DNA from: Allosaccharopolyspora coralli
GTDB lineage: Bacteria; Actinomycetota; Actinomycetes; Mycobacteriales; Pseudonocardiaceae
NCBI RefSeq assembly: GCF_009664835.1
Contig: NZ_CP045929.1
Location: 806,001 to 870,000, forward strand
Length of the DNA stretch: 64,000 nucleotides
Direction: 5' to 3'
How positions within the stretch are numbered: the first letter of the stretch is position 1; the number at the start of each line of letters is the position of its first letter. Positions 1 through 10,871 of the stretch are shown here, in pieces. Made by a program: the position numbers and the translations under genes. The notes below the pieces were generated by a model. The model did not search any database and had not been told where the DNA came from. It saw only the letters and a list, made by a program, of their open reading frames with translations.

Positions 1-1
1 G

Positions 2-553
2 AGCACTCCACCGGACGCGTTCTCGGAGGTCGTCGGTGGTGCCGACCTCGTCCTGCTCGACGGGCACTACCCGGAACTCGCGTTGGCGGCGGCTCGTCTC
101 GCGAGCAGTGCGGGCGTGCCCGTGCTGCTCGACGGTGGAAGCTGGAAGCCCGTGCTCACCGACCTGTTGCCGCTGGTGGACGTCGCGGTGTGTTCGGAGG
201 ACTTTCGTGCTCCCGGCACCGACACACCCGAATCACAGGGCCCGGCACTGCTCGACCGGGGTGTCGACGCCGTGGCCGTCACCCGAGGCGCCGCGCCGGT
301 GCTGTGCTGGTCCCTGCGCGGTGAACCGGAGGAGTTGTCCGTGCCGCCGGTCGACGCGGTCGACACACTCGGCGCAGGCGACGTCTTCCACGGTGCGGTG
401 GCGCACGCGATGTGTCAGAGCGCGTGGCGTGAACGGTTACCCGAAGTAATCGATTTCGCCGGTCGGGTGGCGTCGGCCCGAGTCGCCCACAGGGGCAGGA
501 CGTCGTGGATCGACGCACTCCACACCAGTGCTGACCTCGTGTTTCTCGGGTGA
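2..553 (+). CDS. PfkB-family carbohydrate kinase, 3' part
   Basis: The 5' end is cut by the window edge; the frame is open from base 2. The PfkB/ribokinase signature DTLGAGDVFHG, which holds the catalytic aspartate and anion hole, lies near the C-terminus at about bases 362-394. Upstream, a Rossmann-like strand reads ADLVLLDGHYPELA, typical of this fold. These kinases phosphorylate a sugar or nucleoside hydroxyl with ATP in the cytoplasm; the substrate cannot be read from this fragment. No neighbour in the window identifies a pathway, and the next gene is 330 bp away. Confidence 0.88.
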   Translation, partial: STPPDAFSEVVGGADLVLLDGHYPELALAAARLASSAGVPVLLDGGSWKPVLTDLLPLVDVAVCSEDFRAPGTDTPESQGPALLDRGVDAVAVTRGAAPVLCWSLRGEPEELSVPPVDAVDTLGAGDVFHGAVAHAMCQSAWRERLPEVIDFAGRVASARVAHRGRTSWIDALHTSADLVFLG

Positions 554-881
554 CGACCGAAGTGTGCGGGCCTGCGGACGAAGACCGGGACGTGGCGTGC
601 GGATGACGATTCGCTGAATCACCTGTGTGGCTGCCTGCCCAGAGCCGATCACGGCGGTAGCGTCCGCGGTGACGGGCCGTGTCGTAAGCGGTCCGTCCGG
701 GGAGGCCCTGACCGTGGTTGCGAGCAGGATCGAACGACTCCGTCGTTCGTCGCGTACGCGAGGGGCCGGTGCGTGGCCCTCGTGGTCGCGGCGGACCGGA
801 CGAGGTCCTGCCCGGGCACGGTGGGGCCGGCCCGGCCCGCCGACGTGCGGGTGTGCCCGCCACGCCCGCGAGGGAGTAGCC
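554..881. other. Intergenic region without recognised gene
   Basis: Separates the PfkB kinase from phoH. No open frame here resembles a known protein, and I see no clear promoter, terminator or repeat apart from the ribosome binding site of phoH at its end (GGGAG about 6 nt before the GTG at 882). Confidence 0.5.
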
Positions 882-2273
882 GTGACGACACGACGTTCCC
901 GGCCGCACGCGGACCACAGCACCACGGATTCCGCTCGCCGCCCGTCCACCGCAGGTGACATGCCGATCAGCGCCGACACGGAGGTTCGTACCTACGTCCT
1001 GGACACTTCGGTGTTGCTCTCCGATCCCTGGGCCATGACCCGGTTCGCCGAGCACCACGTCGTGCTTCCGTTGGTCGTGATCAGTGAACTGGAGGCGAAA
1101 CGCCACCATCCGGAACTCGGCTGGTTCGCCAGAGAGTCGTTGCGGGTGCTGGACGAGCTGCGGATCGAGAACGGCAAACTCGACGCGCCGGTCACGGTCA
1201 CCGACGAGAACGGTCTGCTGCACGTCGAGCTGAATCATTCGGATCCGTCGGTGCTTCCGCCCGGTTTCCGTACCGACTCCAACGACACCCGGATCCTCGC
1301 GTGTGCGTTGAACCTGGCCGCGGAGGGCAACGCCGTCACGTTGGTCACCAAGGACATGCCGATGCGGGTCAAGGCCGCGTCGGTGGCCTTGGAAGCCGAC
1401 GAGTATCGAGCACAGGACGTCGTCTCGTCCGGATGGACGGGAATGGCCGACGTGGACGTTCCGTCCGGCGAGGTGGACACCCTGTTCAAGCAAGGCGTCG
1501 CCGACATCGACGAGGCCAAGGATCTGCCCGTGAACACCGGTTTGCGGCTGCTCGCCGGCTCCCAGAGCGCGTTGGGCCGGGTGACCGCCGACAAGCAGGC
1601 CAAGCTGGTGCGGGGCGACCGCGAGGCGTTCGGCCTGCACGGGCGGTCGGCCGAGCAGCGGATCGCGCTGGACCTGCTGCTCGACCAGGACGTCGGGATC
1701 GTCTCGCTCGGTGGACGAGCAGGCACCGGCAAGTCGGCACTGGCGTTGTGCGCGGGCCTCGAAGCGGTGATGGAACGTCAGCAGCACCGCAAGGTCGTCG
1801 TGTTCCGCCCGGTGTACGCCGTCGGCGGGCAGGACCTCGGCTACCTGCCGGGCAACGAGAACGACAAGATGATGCCGTGGGCGCAGGCCGTCTTCGACAC
1901 CTTGGGTGCGCTGGCCAGTGAGAACGTCCTCGAGGAAGTGCAGGAGCGGGGCATGCTCGAGGTGCTGCCGCTGACCCACATCAGGGGGCGGTCGCTGCAC
2001 GACTCGTTCGTGATCGTCGACGAGGCGCAGTCGCTGGAACGCAACGTGCTGCTGACGGTGCTCTCGCGGCTCGGTGCGAGCTCCAAGGTCGTGCTCACCC
2101 ATGACGTCGCCCAGCGCGACAACCTCCGGGTGGGCAGGCACGACGGGGTGGCGGCCGTGATCGAGAAACTCAAGGGGCATCCCCTGTTCGCCCACGTCAC
2201 GCTGACCCGCTCGGAGCGTTCGCCGATCGCCGCCCTGGTGACCGAGATGCTCGAAGACGAGCTCACCCCCTGA
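882..2273 (+). CDS. phoH2: PhoH-family ATPase with N-terminal PIN domain (PhoH2 type)
   Basis: A PIN nuclease-like domain ([18 protein letters not shown], then the acidic pair [12 protein letters not shown]) covers about residues 30-160. It is followed by a PhoH P-loop ATPase with Walker [13 protein letters not shown] and Walker [11 protein letters not shown]. The PIN-PhoH fusion is the PhoH2 architecture, described in mycobacteria as an RNA helicase/RNase and there often paired with an antitoxin-like upstream gene; no such partner is obvious here. I chose the GTG at 882 because GGGAG precedes it by about 6 nt. The ATG at 960 (437 aa) is an in-frame alternative closer to the first conserved residues. 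Length from 882 is 463 aa. Confidence 0.93.
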   Translation: MTTRRSRPHADHSTTDSARRPSTAGDMPISADTEVRTYVLDTSVLLSDPWAMTRFAEHHVVLPLVVISELEAKRHHPELGWFARESLRVLDELRIENGKLDAPVTVTDENGLLHVELNHSDPSVLPPGFRTDSNDTRILACALNLAAEGNAVTLVTKDMPMRVKAASVALEADEYRAQDVVSSGWTGMADVDVPSGEVDTLFKQGVADIDEAKDLPVNTGLRLLAGSQSALGRVTADKQAKLVRGDREAFGLHGRSAEQRIALDLLLDQDVGIVSLGGRAGTGKSALALCAGLEAVMERQQHRKVVVFRPVYAVGGQDLGYLPGNENDKMMPWAQAVFDTLGALASENVLEEVQERGMLEVLPLTHIRGRSLHDSFVIVDEAQSLERNVLLTVLSRLGASSKVVLTHDVAQRDNLRVGRHDGVAAVIEKLKGHPLFAHVTLTRSERSPIAALVTEMLEDELTP

Positions 2274-2295
2274 GAAGGCGTTGTGGATCTTGGGT

Positions 2296-2459
2296 GGGTG
2301 GTCCGGTACCGCCGCCCCAGTTCGTGCCTCGCGGCGTTGGGGTCCTCTTGAGTACCAGGCGTACGCGGCGAGAACCCCTGCCTTGCGAGGCACGAACTGG
2401 AACGCCGGAGCTCCTCACCCTGTCGAGGCTGAGCACGTATGACCGTGCCCTACGGGCAC
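2296..2459 (+). repeat. Structured intergenic repeat, family B, copy 1
   Basis: Outer 15-bp perfect arms (CAGTTCGTGCCTCGC at 2318-2332 with its complement at 2385-2399) enclose an inner helix (GGGGTCCTC/GAGAACCCC) and an apical GTAC/GTAC hairpin following CTTGA. About 45 nt downstream is a second hairpin, GTGCCC-TAC-GGGCAC. A near-identical copy lies in opposite orientation at 11956-12120, and a sequence-divergent but structurally matching copy at 59772-59923. It sits between the convergent phoH2 and guaB1 genes. Confidence 0.85.
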
Positions 2460-2507
2460 ACAAGCCAGTTCTCAAATGCTCTCTAAGGGGCGGGCGGTCC
2501 AGTGGCC

Positions 2508-2543
2508 GCGGGGTGGCAAATTCGCGCGAATTTGCCACCCCGC
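2508..2543. terminator. Perfect 36-nt palindrome between convergent genes
   Basis: Eighteen bases starting GCGGGGTGGCAAATTCGC are followed by their exact reverse complement with no loop. The position between the 3' ends of phoH2 and guaB1 suggests a bidirectional terminator or cruciform. There is no flanking T-tract, so a protein-binding site remains possible. Confidence 0.6.
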
Positions 2544-2583
2544 TGTCCACAGGCGGCGGAGTTGTCCCCAGCCGGTTGGGTGG

Positions 2584-4280
<1,697 letters not shown>

Positions 4281-4314
4281 GAGTGTCGTGCCCCACCGTA
4301 CGACCGGACGCCGG

Positions 4315-4758
4315 TCAGGCATCGTCGTCGAGTTCGCCTCGGACCGAGCTGTACGCCTGGTAGTCGCGAAAGAAGCGGCTGTAGAGCTCGGTGCCGTCGT
4401 CGAAGGTCGCGTCCTCGACGGGCCGGACGTCGACGACGTCCTTGAGCTTCCAGGTGATCGGCCGGTGGTGTTCGTCCTCGTAGCTGGTCTCCAGCTCCTT
4501 GCCGAAGCTGCGGGCCTTCTCCCGTGCTTCTTCCTCGTCCGCGGCTTTGAGAAGGACGAACGACTCCTCGTACAGCGGTTGGTGCTCGGCCGCGTCGGAG
4601 GTCGACTCGACGACCAGGACCGCCACGTAGACGTCGGGTTCGGATCGCTGCGTGCGGAGTTCGGCGAGCGGGTCGACCGGGGTGCCGACCGGGATCGACC
4701 CGACGGCCTCGAGATCCTCGTCGGGCTGCTCGGCGGTGTCGTCGTGCGGGGAAGTCAT
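4315..4758 (-). CDS. DUF4288 domain-containing protein
   Basis: 147 aa. An acidic N-terminal tail of about 40 residues precedes a compact domain running YVAVLVVESTSD...YEESFVLLKAADEEEAREKA and ITWKLKDVVDVRPVEDATFD, the pattern of DUF4288, whose function is unknown. It starts at the ATG at 4758, 13 bp after the ligase stop, so it is probably translated from the fumC-ligase transcript. Confidence 0.78.
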   Translation of the reverse strand: MTSPHDDTAEQPDEDLEAVGSIPVGTPVDPLAELRTQRSEPDVYVAVLVVESTSDAAEHQPLYEESFVLLKAADEEEAREKARSFGKELETSYEDEHHRPITWKLKDVVDVRPVEDATFDDGTELYSRFFRDYQAYSSVRGELDDDA

Positions 4759-4771
4759 GCGTCCCAGGATG

Positions 4772-6286
4772 TCACCGCTTCGGAAGCAGGGCGCGCACGG
4801 CGTCGAGGGTGTCCGCGTTCGCGGCGTCCTTGTCCGGCCGGTACCGCAGTACCCGGGCGAACCGCAGCGCCACACCGCCGTCGTAGCGGGTGCTGGTCTG
4901 CACTCCGTCGAGCTCGATCTCGACGACGATCTCCGGGTGCAGGTACACCGCCCAGTCGTCGGATCGCGTGGCGTGGCGCGGGAATTCCTCGGTCTGCCAG
5001 GCGAGCAGCTCGTCGGTGAGACCCTTGAACGTCTTGCCGACCATGATCGGCGGGCCGCCGTCGGGGTCGCGCGCCGCGAGGTGCAGGTTGGACAGCGAGC
5101 CGGTGCGGCGACCGTGTCCCCACTCGGCGGCGAGGACGACGAGATCGAGGGTGTGCGCGGGTTTGACCTTGCGCCAGGTTCGGCCACGACGGCCCGCCGC
5201 ATAGACGGAATCGAGGCTCTTGACCATGACGCCTTCGTGCCCGTTGTCGAGCGCTTCGTCCAGCAACGTGCTCGCCTGGTCCGGGCTCGGTTCGAGCATG
5301 CCCGGAATGCGGTGCGGGGCCGCGACGGTGTCGAGCGCGTCGAGCCGTTTGTGCAGCGGTTCGTCGAGCAGGTCGAGGCCGTCGAGATGTAGACAGTCGA
5401 AGAAGTAGGGCTGCAACAGCAGGTCACGAGGGCTCTGGGCGCCGAATCGTCCCATCGTCTCCTGGAACGGCCGGGGACGACCGGCGTCGCTGAGCGCGAG
5501 TGTCTCGCCGTCGAGCACCACGGACCGGCACGGCAGGCCGCGAACGAGGTCGACGAGTTCGCCGACGTGCTCGGTGATCTCGCGGAGTGTCCGGGTCCAC
5601 ACGTGCACTTCGTCGCCGTCGCGGTGCACCTGGATCCGGGCACCGTCCAGCTTGTACTCGACGGAGGCGTCTCCGAGATCGTCGAGCGCCTGATCGAGAG
5701 AGTCGGCGGGGGAGGCGAGCATGGGGCGCAACGGTCTCCCCAGCTCGAGCCGGAATCCCGCCAGCGCCTCCTCACCGCCGGTCAGTGCGGCCTCGGAGGT
5801 CAGCGCGAGCCTGCCGGAGAGCATGAACGCGCGCCGCACCACCTCCGACCGAACCCCGGCAGCGGTCGCGATCGCTTCGAGCATCACGCCCTCCAGCGCG
5901 CCCTGCCGAAGCTCGCCGCCGAGCAGGCGCACCAGGAACCGCTGCTCGTCCTCGGTCGCCGCGCCGAGTAGGGCGGTGAGCGCGTCCGTGCGTCGCTGTG
6001 CGGAGCCGCTACCGCTGATCTCGCGAAGCCGGTCGATCGACTCGTCCACCTCGGACACCGTGAGCGCGGCCTGTTCGGACGGCGACACGGTCGCGGTGGA
6101 CAGCGTCGACCAGCCCACGCCCGCGCGCCCTCCGGGGAGTTCCCCGGCGAGGAACGCGGTCGCGAAACGGATCTCGGCGCGGTCGAGCCGGGCGAGCAGG
6201 CCGGCAAGGGCGGCGACCTTCGCCTTGCGCGAGCGGGTCGCCGCGACCTCGCCCGAGGTCGCGACGACCTCCGCGAACAACACCAT
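4772..6286 (-). CDS. ligB: ATP-dependent DNA ligase (LigB type)
   Basis: 504 aa. An N-terminal helical DNA-binding domain (to about residue 190) is followed by the nucleotidyltransferase domain with motif I EYKLDGARIQVH, whose lysine carries AMP. Further motifs are DGETLAL, GHEGVMVKSLDS and TWRKVKPAHTLDLVV, then an OB-fold ending in LRYRPDKDAANADTLDAVRALL. The length matches actinobacterial LigB, an accessory ligase beside the NAD-dependent LigA. The start at 6286 (MVLFAEVVATSGEVAATRSR) is the usual N-terminus of the family. fumC lies 47 bp upstream on the same strand. Confidence 0.95.
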   Translation of the reverse strand: MVLFAEVVATSGEVAATRSRKAKVAALAGLLARLDRAEIRFATAFLAGELPGGRAGVGWSTLSTATVSPSEQAALTVSEVDESIDRLREISGSGSAQRRTDALTALLGAATEDEQRFLVRLLGGELRQGALEGVMLEAIATAAGVRSEVVRRAFMLSGRLALTSEAALTGGEEALAGFRLELGRPLRPMLASPADSLDQALDDLGDASVEYKLDGARIQVHRDGDEVHVWTRTLREITEHVGELVDLVRGLPCRSVVLDGETLALSDAGRPRPFQETMGRFGAQSPRDLLLQPYFFDCLHLDGLDLLDEPLHKRLDALDTVAAPHRIPGMLEPSPDQASTLLDEALDNGHEGVMVKSLDSVYAAGRRGRTWRKVKPAHTLDLVVLAAEWGHGRRTGSLSNLHLAARDPDGGPPIMVGKTFKGLTDELLAWQTEEFPRHATRSDDWAVYLHPEIVVEIELDGVQTSTRYDGGVALRFARVLRYRPDKDAANADTLDAVRALLPKR

Positions 6287-6333
6287 GCGCCCATGGTGCG
6301 CTCGACCCCCGACAACCGTCCTGGAGACGGCCG

Positions 6334-7731
6334 TCAGGCCGGGGGATGCGCCATGGCGAGGACGTCGAGGGCGGTGTCGAGTTGTTCCACGGTGAGCGTG
6401 CCGTTGTCGACGTGGCCGCGTTCGAGGACGACCTCGCGGATCGGGCGCCGCTCCTTGAGCGCCTGCTTGGCCACGGCGGCGGCTTCCTCGTAGCCGATGT
6501 AGCGGTTCAGCGGGGTCACGATCGACGGTGACCCTTCCGCGTACTCGCGGGCGCGCGCGGCGTCGACTTCCAGTCCGGCGAACACCTTGTCCGCGAGCAG
6601 CCGCGACACTCCGCCGAGCAGGCGAGCCGACTCGAGCACGTTGCGGGCGATGACCGGCAGGTTCACGTTCAGTTGGAAGTTGCCCTGCGCCCCGGCGAAC
6701 GAGACCGCCGCGTCGTTGCCGACGACCTGCGCGACGACCTGCAGCGTCGCTTCCGGGATCACCGGATTCACCTTGCCGGGCATGATCGACGAGCCGGGTT
6801 GCAGGTCGGGCAGCGCGAGCTCGGCGAGGCCGGTCCGCGGGCCGGAGCCGAGCCACCGCAGGTCGTTGGCGATCTTGTTGAGGCTCACGGCGACGGTTTT
6901 GAAGTGCCCGGAGGTCTCCACTACGCCGTCCTGGGTGGCTTGTGCCTCGAAGTGGTCGCGTGCCTCGGTCAGCGGCAGCCCGGTTACCGAGGCGAGCTCG
7001 GCGGCGACCTTCGTTCCGAACCCGGCGGGGGCGTTGAGGCCCGAGCCGATCGCCGTACCGCCGATCGGCAGCTCGCCGAGCCGGTCGAGCCCGGACCGCA
7101 GCCGCTCGACGCCGTAGCGCATCTGACTCGCCCACGCTCCGGCCTCCTGCGCGAGCGTCATCGGCACTGCGTCCATCAGGTGTGTGCGGCCGGACTTGAC
7201 GACCTCACCCCACTCGGCGGCGCGGGACTCCACCGTCGTGGCGAGGTGTTCCAGTGCCGGAATCACCTCGGTCAGCACGGCTTCGGTCGCCGCGACCCGG
7301 ATGGTCGTGGGGAACGTGTCGTTCGAGGACTGCGAGGCGTTCACGTGGTCGTTCGGGTGCACGTCCTGCCCGAGTGCGCGGCTCGCCAGCGTCGCCACGA
7401 CCTCGTTGGCGTTCATGTTGGACGAGGTGCCGGAGCCCGTCTGGAACACGTCGATCGGGAAGTGTTCGTCGTGCCGTCCCTCGGCGACTTCGTCGGCGGC
7501 GGTCGCGATCGCTTCGGCCAGCCCGGGCTCGAGAATCCCGAGCTGTCCGTTCACGCGGGCCGCGGCGGCCTTGAGCAGGCCGAGTGCCCGGATCTGCGCG
7601 CGTTCGAGGCCGCGCCCGGAGACGGGGAAGTTCTCCACGGCCCGCTGCGTCTGCGCGCGGTAGAGGGCGGCGGCGGGCACCCTGACCTCGCCCATCGTGT
7701 CGTGCTCGATCCGGAAGTCCTGTTCGTCCAT
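6334..7731 (-). CDS. fumC: Class II fumarate hydratase
   Basis: 465 aa, the normal FumC length. The fumarase/aspartase signature [12 protein letters not shown] is present, as are the substrate loops [14 protein letters not shown] and [14 protein letters not shown]. The enzyme interconverts fumarate and L-malate in the TCA cycle without iron-sulphur cofactors. The start is the ATG at 7731 ([19 protein letters not shown]), as in homologues. It is followed on the same strand by the DNA ligase gene after 47 bp. Confidence 0.97.
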   Translation of the reverse strand: MDEQDFRIEHDTMGEVRVPAAALYRAQTQRAVENFPVSGRGLERAQIRALGLLKAAAARVNGQLGILEPGLAEAIATAADEVAEGRHDEHFPIDVFQTGSGTSSNMNANEVVATLASRALGQDVHPNDHVNASQSSNDTFPTTIRVAATEAVLTEVIPALEHLATTVESRAAEWGEVVKSGRTHLMDAVPMTLAQEAGAWASQMRYGVERLRSGLDRLGELPIGGTAIGSGLNAPAGFGTKVAAELASVTGLPLTEARDHFEAQATQDGVVETSGHFKTVAVSLNKIANDLRWLGSGPRTGLAELALPDLQPGSSIMPGKVNPVIPEATLQVVAQVVGNDAAVSFAGAQGNFQLNVNLPVIARNVLESARLLGGVSRLLADKVFAGLEVDAARAREYAEGSPSIVTPLNRYIGYEEAAAVAKQALKERRPIREVVLERGHVDNGTLTVEQLDTALDVLAMAHPPA

Positions 7732-7842
7732 GGTCGAAGTGTGGACCCGGAAGGGCGGCCGAGGCACCAGGACATGCCTCATCGCACACGACGAAGGCGG
7801 CGCCCGGAGAAGTCCGGACGCCGCCCTCGTGTGTTCGAGCCG

Positions 7843-8622
7843 TCAGGCCCCGATCGTCTGGTTGATCCAGTCGAGGTGGGTCGTGGCGTCGGTGTAGATC
7901 GACGGTGCCGTGCCGCAGACCGGGACCGGGCTGCCCAGCCGGCTGGTCACACCGGTCAGCCGCCAGTTGCCGGGCTCGCCTTCCAGCTGCGGGCCGCCGG
8001 AGTCTCCGAAGCAGGCGTTCGAGCCGAGCTGCTCACTGCCGGTACAGATCTCGCTGGCGCCGTCGATGAACCCGAGCGTGCACGCCGCGTCCGGGGCGAC
8101 GTTGGTCTCGAGCTCCTGCAGCTGAGCCGGCGGCTCGCCGCAGCCGCGCACCGGACAGGTCAGGCCCCAGCCGATGATCCGGCTCGCGGTGCCCGGCTCA
8201 CCCGAGGCGTCCGCCAGCGGGATCGGGGTGTTGGCCACCGGCGCGTCCAGCTTCAGCAGGGCGATGTCGTTGGCGGTCGAGTACTCCGGATGCACCTTGA
8301 TCTCCGAGACGCCCGCCTCGGTGCCGCCGCTGGTCTGGTCGGGGCTGCCGATGCGCAGGTTCAGGCCGCTCGGCTGCACGTCCTGCACGCAGTGCGCGGC
8401 GGTGAGGACCCACTCCGGGTCGATCAGCGACGCGCCGCAGCTGTGGTTGCCGTCGCGCTGCAGCGAGGCCATCCAGTCGTATTGTTCGGTGGCCTCGTGG
8501 CCGCCGACGATCAGTGTGTCGGGATCGTCGGTCTGCGTGGCGGCCGACGCTGACAGCGGTAGTGCCCCCGCCACGAGCGCGCACGCTGCGATGCCGCTCA
8601 TCACCAGTGACTTCACGCGCAC
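7843..8622 (-). CDS. Secreted trypsin-like serine protease (S1)
   Basis: 259 aa from the GTG at 8622, chosen because GGAGAGGAG lies 6 nt upstream. The signal peptide (MRVKSLVMSGIAACALVAGA, cleavage near ASA-A) is followed by an activation-like IVGG site. The triad is visible: His in LTAAHCV, Asp in ANDIALLKL, Ser in CFGDSGGP. Cysteines fit an extracellular chymotrypsin fold. A paralogue of similar length lies at 9924-10664 on the other side of the ferredoxin reductase gene. Confidence 0.94.
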   Translation of the reverse strand: MRVKSLVMSGIAACALVAGALPLSASAATQTDDPDTLIVGGHEATEQYDWMASLQRDGNHSCGASLIDPEWVLTAAHCVQDVQPSGLNLRIGSPDQTSGGTEAGVSEIKVHPEYSTANDIALLKLDAPVANTPIPLADASGEPGTASRIIGWGLTCPVRGCGEPPAQLQELETNVAPDAACTLGFIDGASEICTGSEQLGSNACFGDSGGPQLEGEPGNWRLTGVTSRLGSPVPVCGTAPSIYTDATTHLDWINQTIGA

Positions 8623-8841
8623 CGGCTTCTCCTCTCCCGCGGATTGTTTCGCAGAAGGTAAGCAGTAAGTTACTGACCAGGTACCGCCGAGTGCAGTGCA
8701 ACCGCTGGTCCGGATGGAGTAATTGCCTTCGCGGGGTAGTTCGATTGTGATCACCGTGCCCGGCATGGGCGATTCGCTCACTCGACGGAAACCGATCGCG
8801 GCTAGCCTGGATACACAGGGACACGAGCACGGAGGTGCGGC

Positions 8842-9825
8842 GTGGCGGAACGGGTGACGACCGAAGTGGACCTGCTCGTCGTGGGCGCCGGCCCCACGGG
8901 CCTGTTCGCGGCCTACTACGCGGGATTCCGGGGCTTGTCGGTGGCGCTGGTCGACTCCCTTCCCGAGCCGGGCGGCCAGGTGACCGCGATGTACCCGGAA
9001 AAGATGATCTTCGATGTGGCCGGTTTCCCTGAGATCCGCGGACGCGCGCTCGTCGAGGCACTCGTCGAACAGGCCGCCCAGTACGACCCGCTGTACCTGC
9101 TCGGCAGGAACGCGACCGATCTGACCGATGTGGACGGAGGGTTGCGGGTCGCCGTCGGCGAGGAGGAGAGCGTGCAGGCCGGGGCGGTGCTCGTGACCGC
9201 AGGGATCGGGGAGTTCTCACCCCGCCCGCTGCCTGCCGGGCAGGACTGGCTCGGCAGGGGAGTCGTCCATTTCATCCCGCACTTGCAGGAACACGCCGGG
9301 CGCGACGTCGTGGTGGTCGGTGGTGGCGACTCCGCGTTCGACTGGGCCTTGGCGCTGCATCCGATCGCGCGAAGCGTCACGCTCGTGCACCGTCGGGAGC
9401 GGTTCCGCGCTCAAGCCGGCATGATCCGCAAGGTGGAGGCTCTCGACGTCCCGCTCGTCACCGGGGCCCAGATCGCCGAGGTACGCGGCGACGAGAGCGG
9501 CGTGTACGAGGTGGAGCTCGCCGTCGGAGACCAACGCAAGGTCCTGCCCGCCCAGACGGTCGTGGCCGCGCTCGGGTTCACCGCCGACCTCGGCCCCATC
9601 GAGGCGTGGGGACTAAAACTGGGGAAACGGTCCATCGTCGTGGACAGCACGATGCGCACCAACCGGGACCGCGTCTACGCGGCGGGCGACGTCGCGTCCT
9701 ACGAGGGCAAGGTCAAACTCATCGCGACCGGCTTCGGCGAGGCCGCCACCGCGGTGAACAACATCGCGGTGGCGCTGAATCCCGACGCCCATCTGTTCCC
9801 CGGCCACTCCTCCGACATGAGCTGA
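8842..9825 (+). CDS. Ferredoxin/flavodoxin-NADP+ reductase, thioredoxin-reductase-like
   Basis: 327 aa. An FAD-binding N-terminus (LLVVGAGPTGLFAAYYAG) and an NADPH domain (VVVVGGGDSAFDWALAL) flank a conserved FAD-contact segment ending NRDRVYAAGDVASYEGKVK. There is no CxxC redox pair, which separates it from thioredoxin reductase and fits type 2 ferredoxin-NADP reductase. The GTG at 8842 has GGAGG about 6 nt upstream. It is divergent from the first protease and convergent with the second. Confidence 0.92.
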   Translation: MAERVTTEVDLLVVGAGPTGLFAAYYAGFRGLSVALVDSLPEPGGQVTAMYPEKMIFDVAGFPEIRGRALVEALVEQAAQYDPLYLLGRNATDLTDVDGGLRVAVGEEESVQAGAVLVTAGIGEFSPRPLPAGQDWLGRGVVHFIPHLQEHAGRDVVVVGGGDSAFDWALALHPIARSVTLVHRRERFRAQAGMIRKVEALDVPLVTGAQIAEVRGDESGVYEVELAVGDQRKVLPAQTVVAALGFTADLGPIEAWGLKLGKRSIVVDSTMRTNRDRVYAAGDVASYEGKVKLIATGFGEAATAVNNIAVALNPDAHLFPGHSSDMS

Positions 9826-9873
9826 TCCCGCCGCGGCCTGCGAGGGCGCGCGGGCCGAGTGCCCTGCCGGGCC

Positions 9874-9917
9874 GCGTGAGCCTTTTTGGTGGCTATAGCA
9901 ACCAAAAAGGCTCACGC
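9874..9917. repeat. Family A palindromic repeat, copy 1 (likely bidirectional terminator)
   Basis: A 17-bp perfect stem (GCGTGAGCCTTTTTGGT and complement) encloses a 10-nt loop containing GCTATAG. Internal A and T runs and a position between two convergent genes suggest bidirectional termination. Other copies: 55561-55604, 56103-56146, 57059-57102. Confidence 0.88.
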
Positions 9918-9923
9918 GCTCTT

Positions 9924-10664
9924 TCAGGTGTTCTGGTTGATCCAGTCCTGCAGCGCGGACACGTCGGTGTAGATCGACGGGCCGGTGGCGCAGTTCTGGT
10001 CGTTGTTGCCGGCACGGGAGGTCGCGCCGATCAGCTCCCAGTTGCCCGGGGTGCCCTTGAGCTGCGGGCCGCCGGAGTCGCCGTAGCAGGCGCCGGAGTC
10101 ACCACCGGGATTGTCCGTGCAGATCTCGTTGGCGGCGTCGATGCCGGTGCAGTCGGCGTCCGCAACGATCGAGGTGTCGAGCTCCTGCAGGTAGTCCGGC
10201 GCGCTCCCGCCGGGGGCGGGGGTCGTCTGGCCCCAGCCGATGATCCGGGTTTCGGTGCCGTCGGCACCGGACTCGGCGGCGATCGAGATCGGCTGCGCCT
10301 GCATCTGCTTGTCGAGCTGGATGACGGCGAGGTCGGCCGACGGGTGCGAGACCGTGTTGACGACGTTGGCCGTCTCGCCACCGTTGGCGTGCTCGTTGGA
10401 CCCGACACGCACCGACATGTCGCCGCCGCTCTCGACGCAGTGCGCCGCGGTGACGGCCCAGTCGGGCTTGATCAACGAGGCGCCGCAGCCGTGGCTGCCG
10501 TTCATCTGCAGCGACACCATGAACGGGTATTCCTCGGTGGCGTCATGGCCACCGACGATCAACGGGTCGACGTCGTCGGCCGGGGCCGCCACCGCAGGAA
10601 GTCCCACCGCGCCGACCATCGCGGCGGCCGCGAAGGCGCCGACCAGGAGTGAACGTGTGCGCAT
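9924..10664 (-). CDS. Secreted trypsin-like serine protease (S1)
   Basis: 246 aa with signal peptide MRTRSLLVGAFAAAAMVGAV and cleavage near AVAA. IVGG marks the mature N-terminus. His lies in VTAAHCV, Asp in SADLAVIQL and Ser in CYGDSGGP. Cysteines pair as in actinobacterial trypsin-like enzymes. It resembles the protease at 7843-8622 and probably arose by duplication, although the two now face each other across the reductase gene. Confidence 0.94.
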   Translation of the reverse strand: MRTRSLLVGAFAAAAMVGAVGLPAVAAPADDVDPLIVGGHDATEEYPFMVSLQMNGSHGCGASLIKPDWAVTAAHCVESGGDMSVRVGSNEHANGGETANVVNTVSHPSADLAVIQLDKQMQAQPISIAAESGADGTETRIIGWGQTTPAPGGSAPDYLQELDTSIVADADCTGIDAANEICTDNPGGDSGACYGDSGGPQLKGTPGNWELIGATSRAGNNDQNCATGPSIYTDVSALQDWINQNT

Positions 10665-10871
10665 AACGTCGATTCCTTCCGTGTATCCCGGCGGTCGTTC
10701 GCCGGTTTCCGGAAACTGTAGGGCGCGTCACAGAGACCGGAGCACCCACGAAAGGAGGGAGACACCCGGTCGAGCTCACTCGGATTTCCCGGATTGTGCG
10801 TGTTCCGATCACCCGGAGTGCCCCGCGCGGCTACCCGGCGTCCCTCGTTCAGGCGGGCACGGCGACGCTTG

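Noticed and set aside
554-881. Riboswitch or leader RNA upstream of phoH2
   Set aside because: No conserved motif or stable, distinctive fold could be recognised by eye.
279-2393. Long minus-strand frame opposite phoH2
   Set aside because: Shadow of the PhoH coding sequence with no recognisable domain or ribosome binding site.
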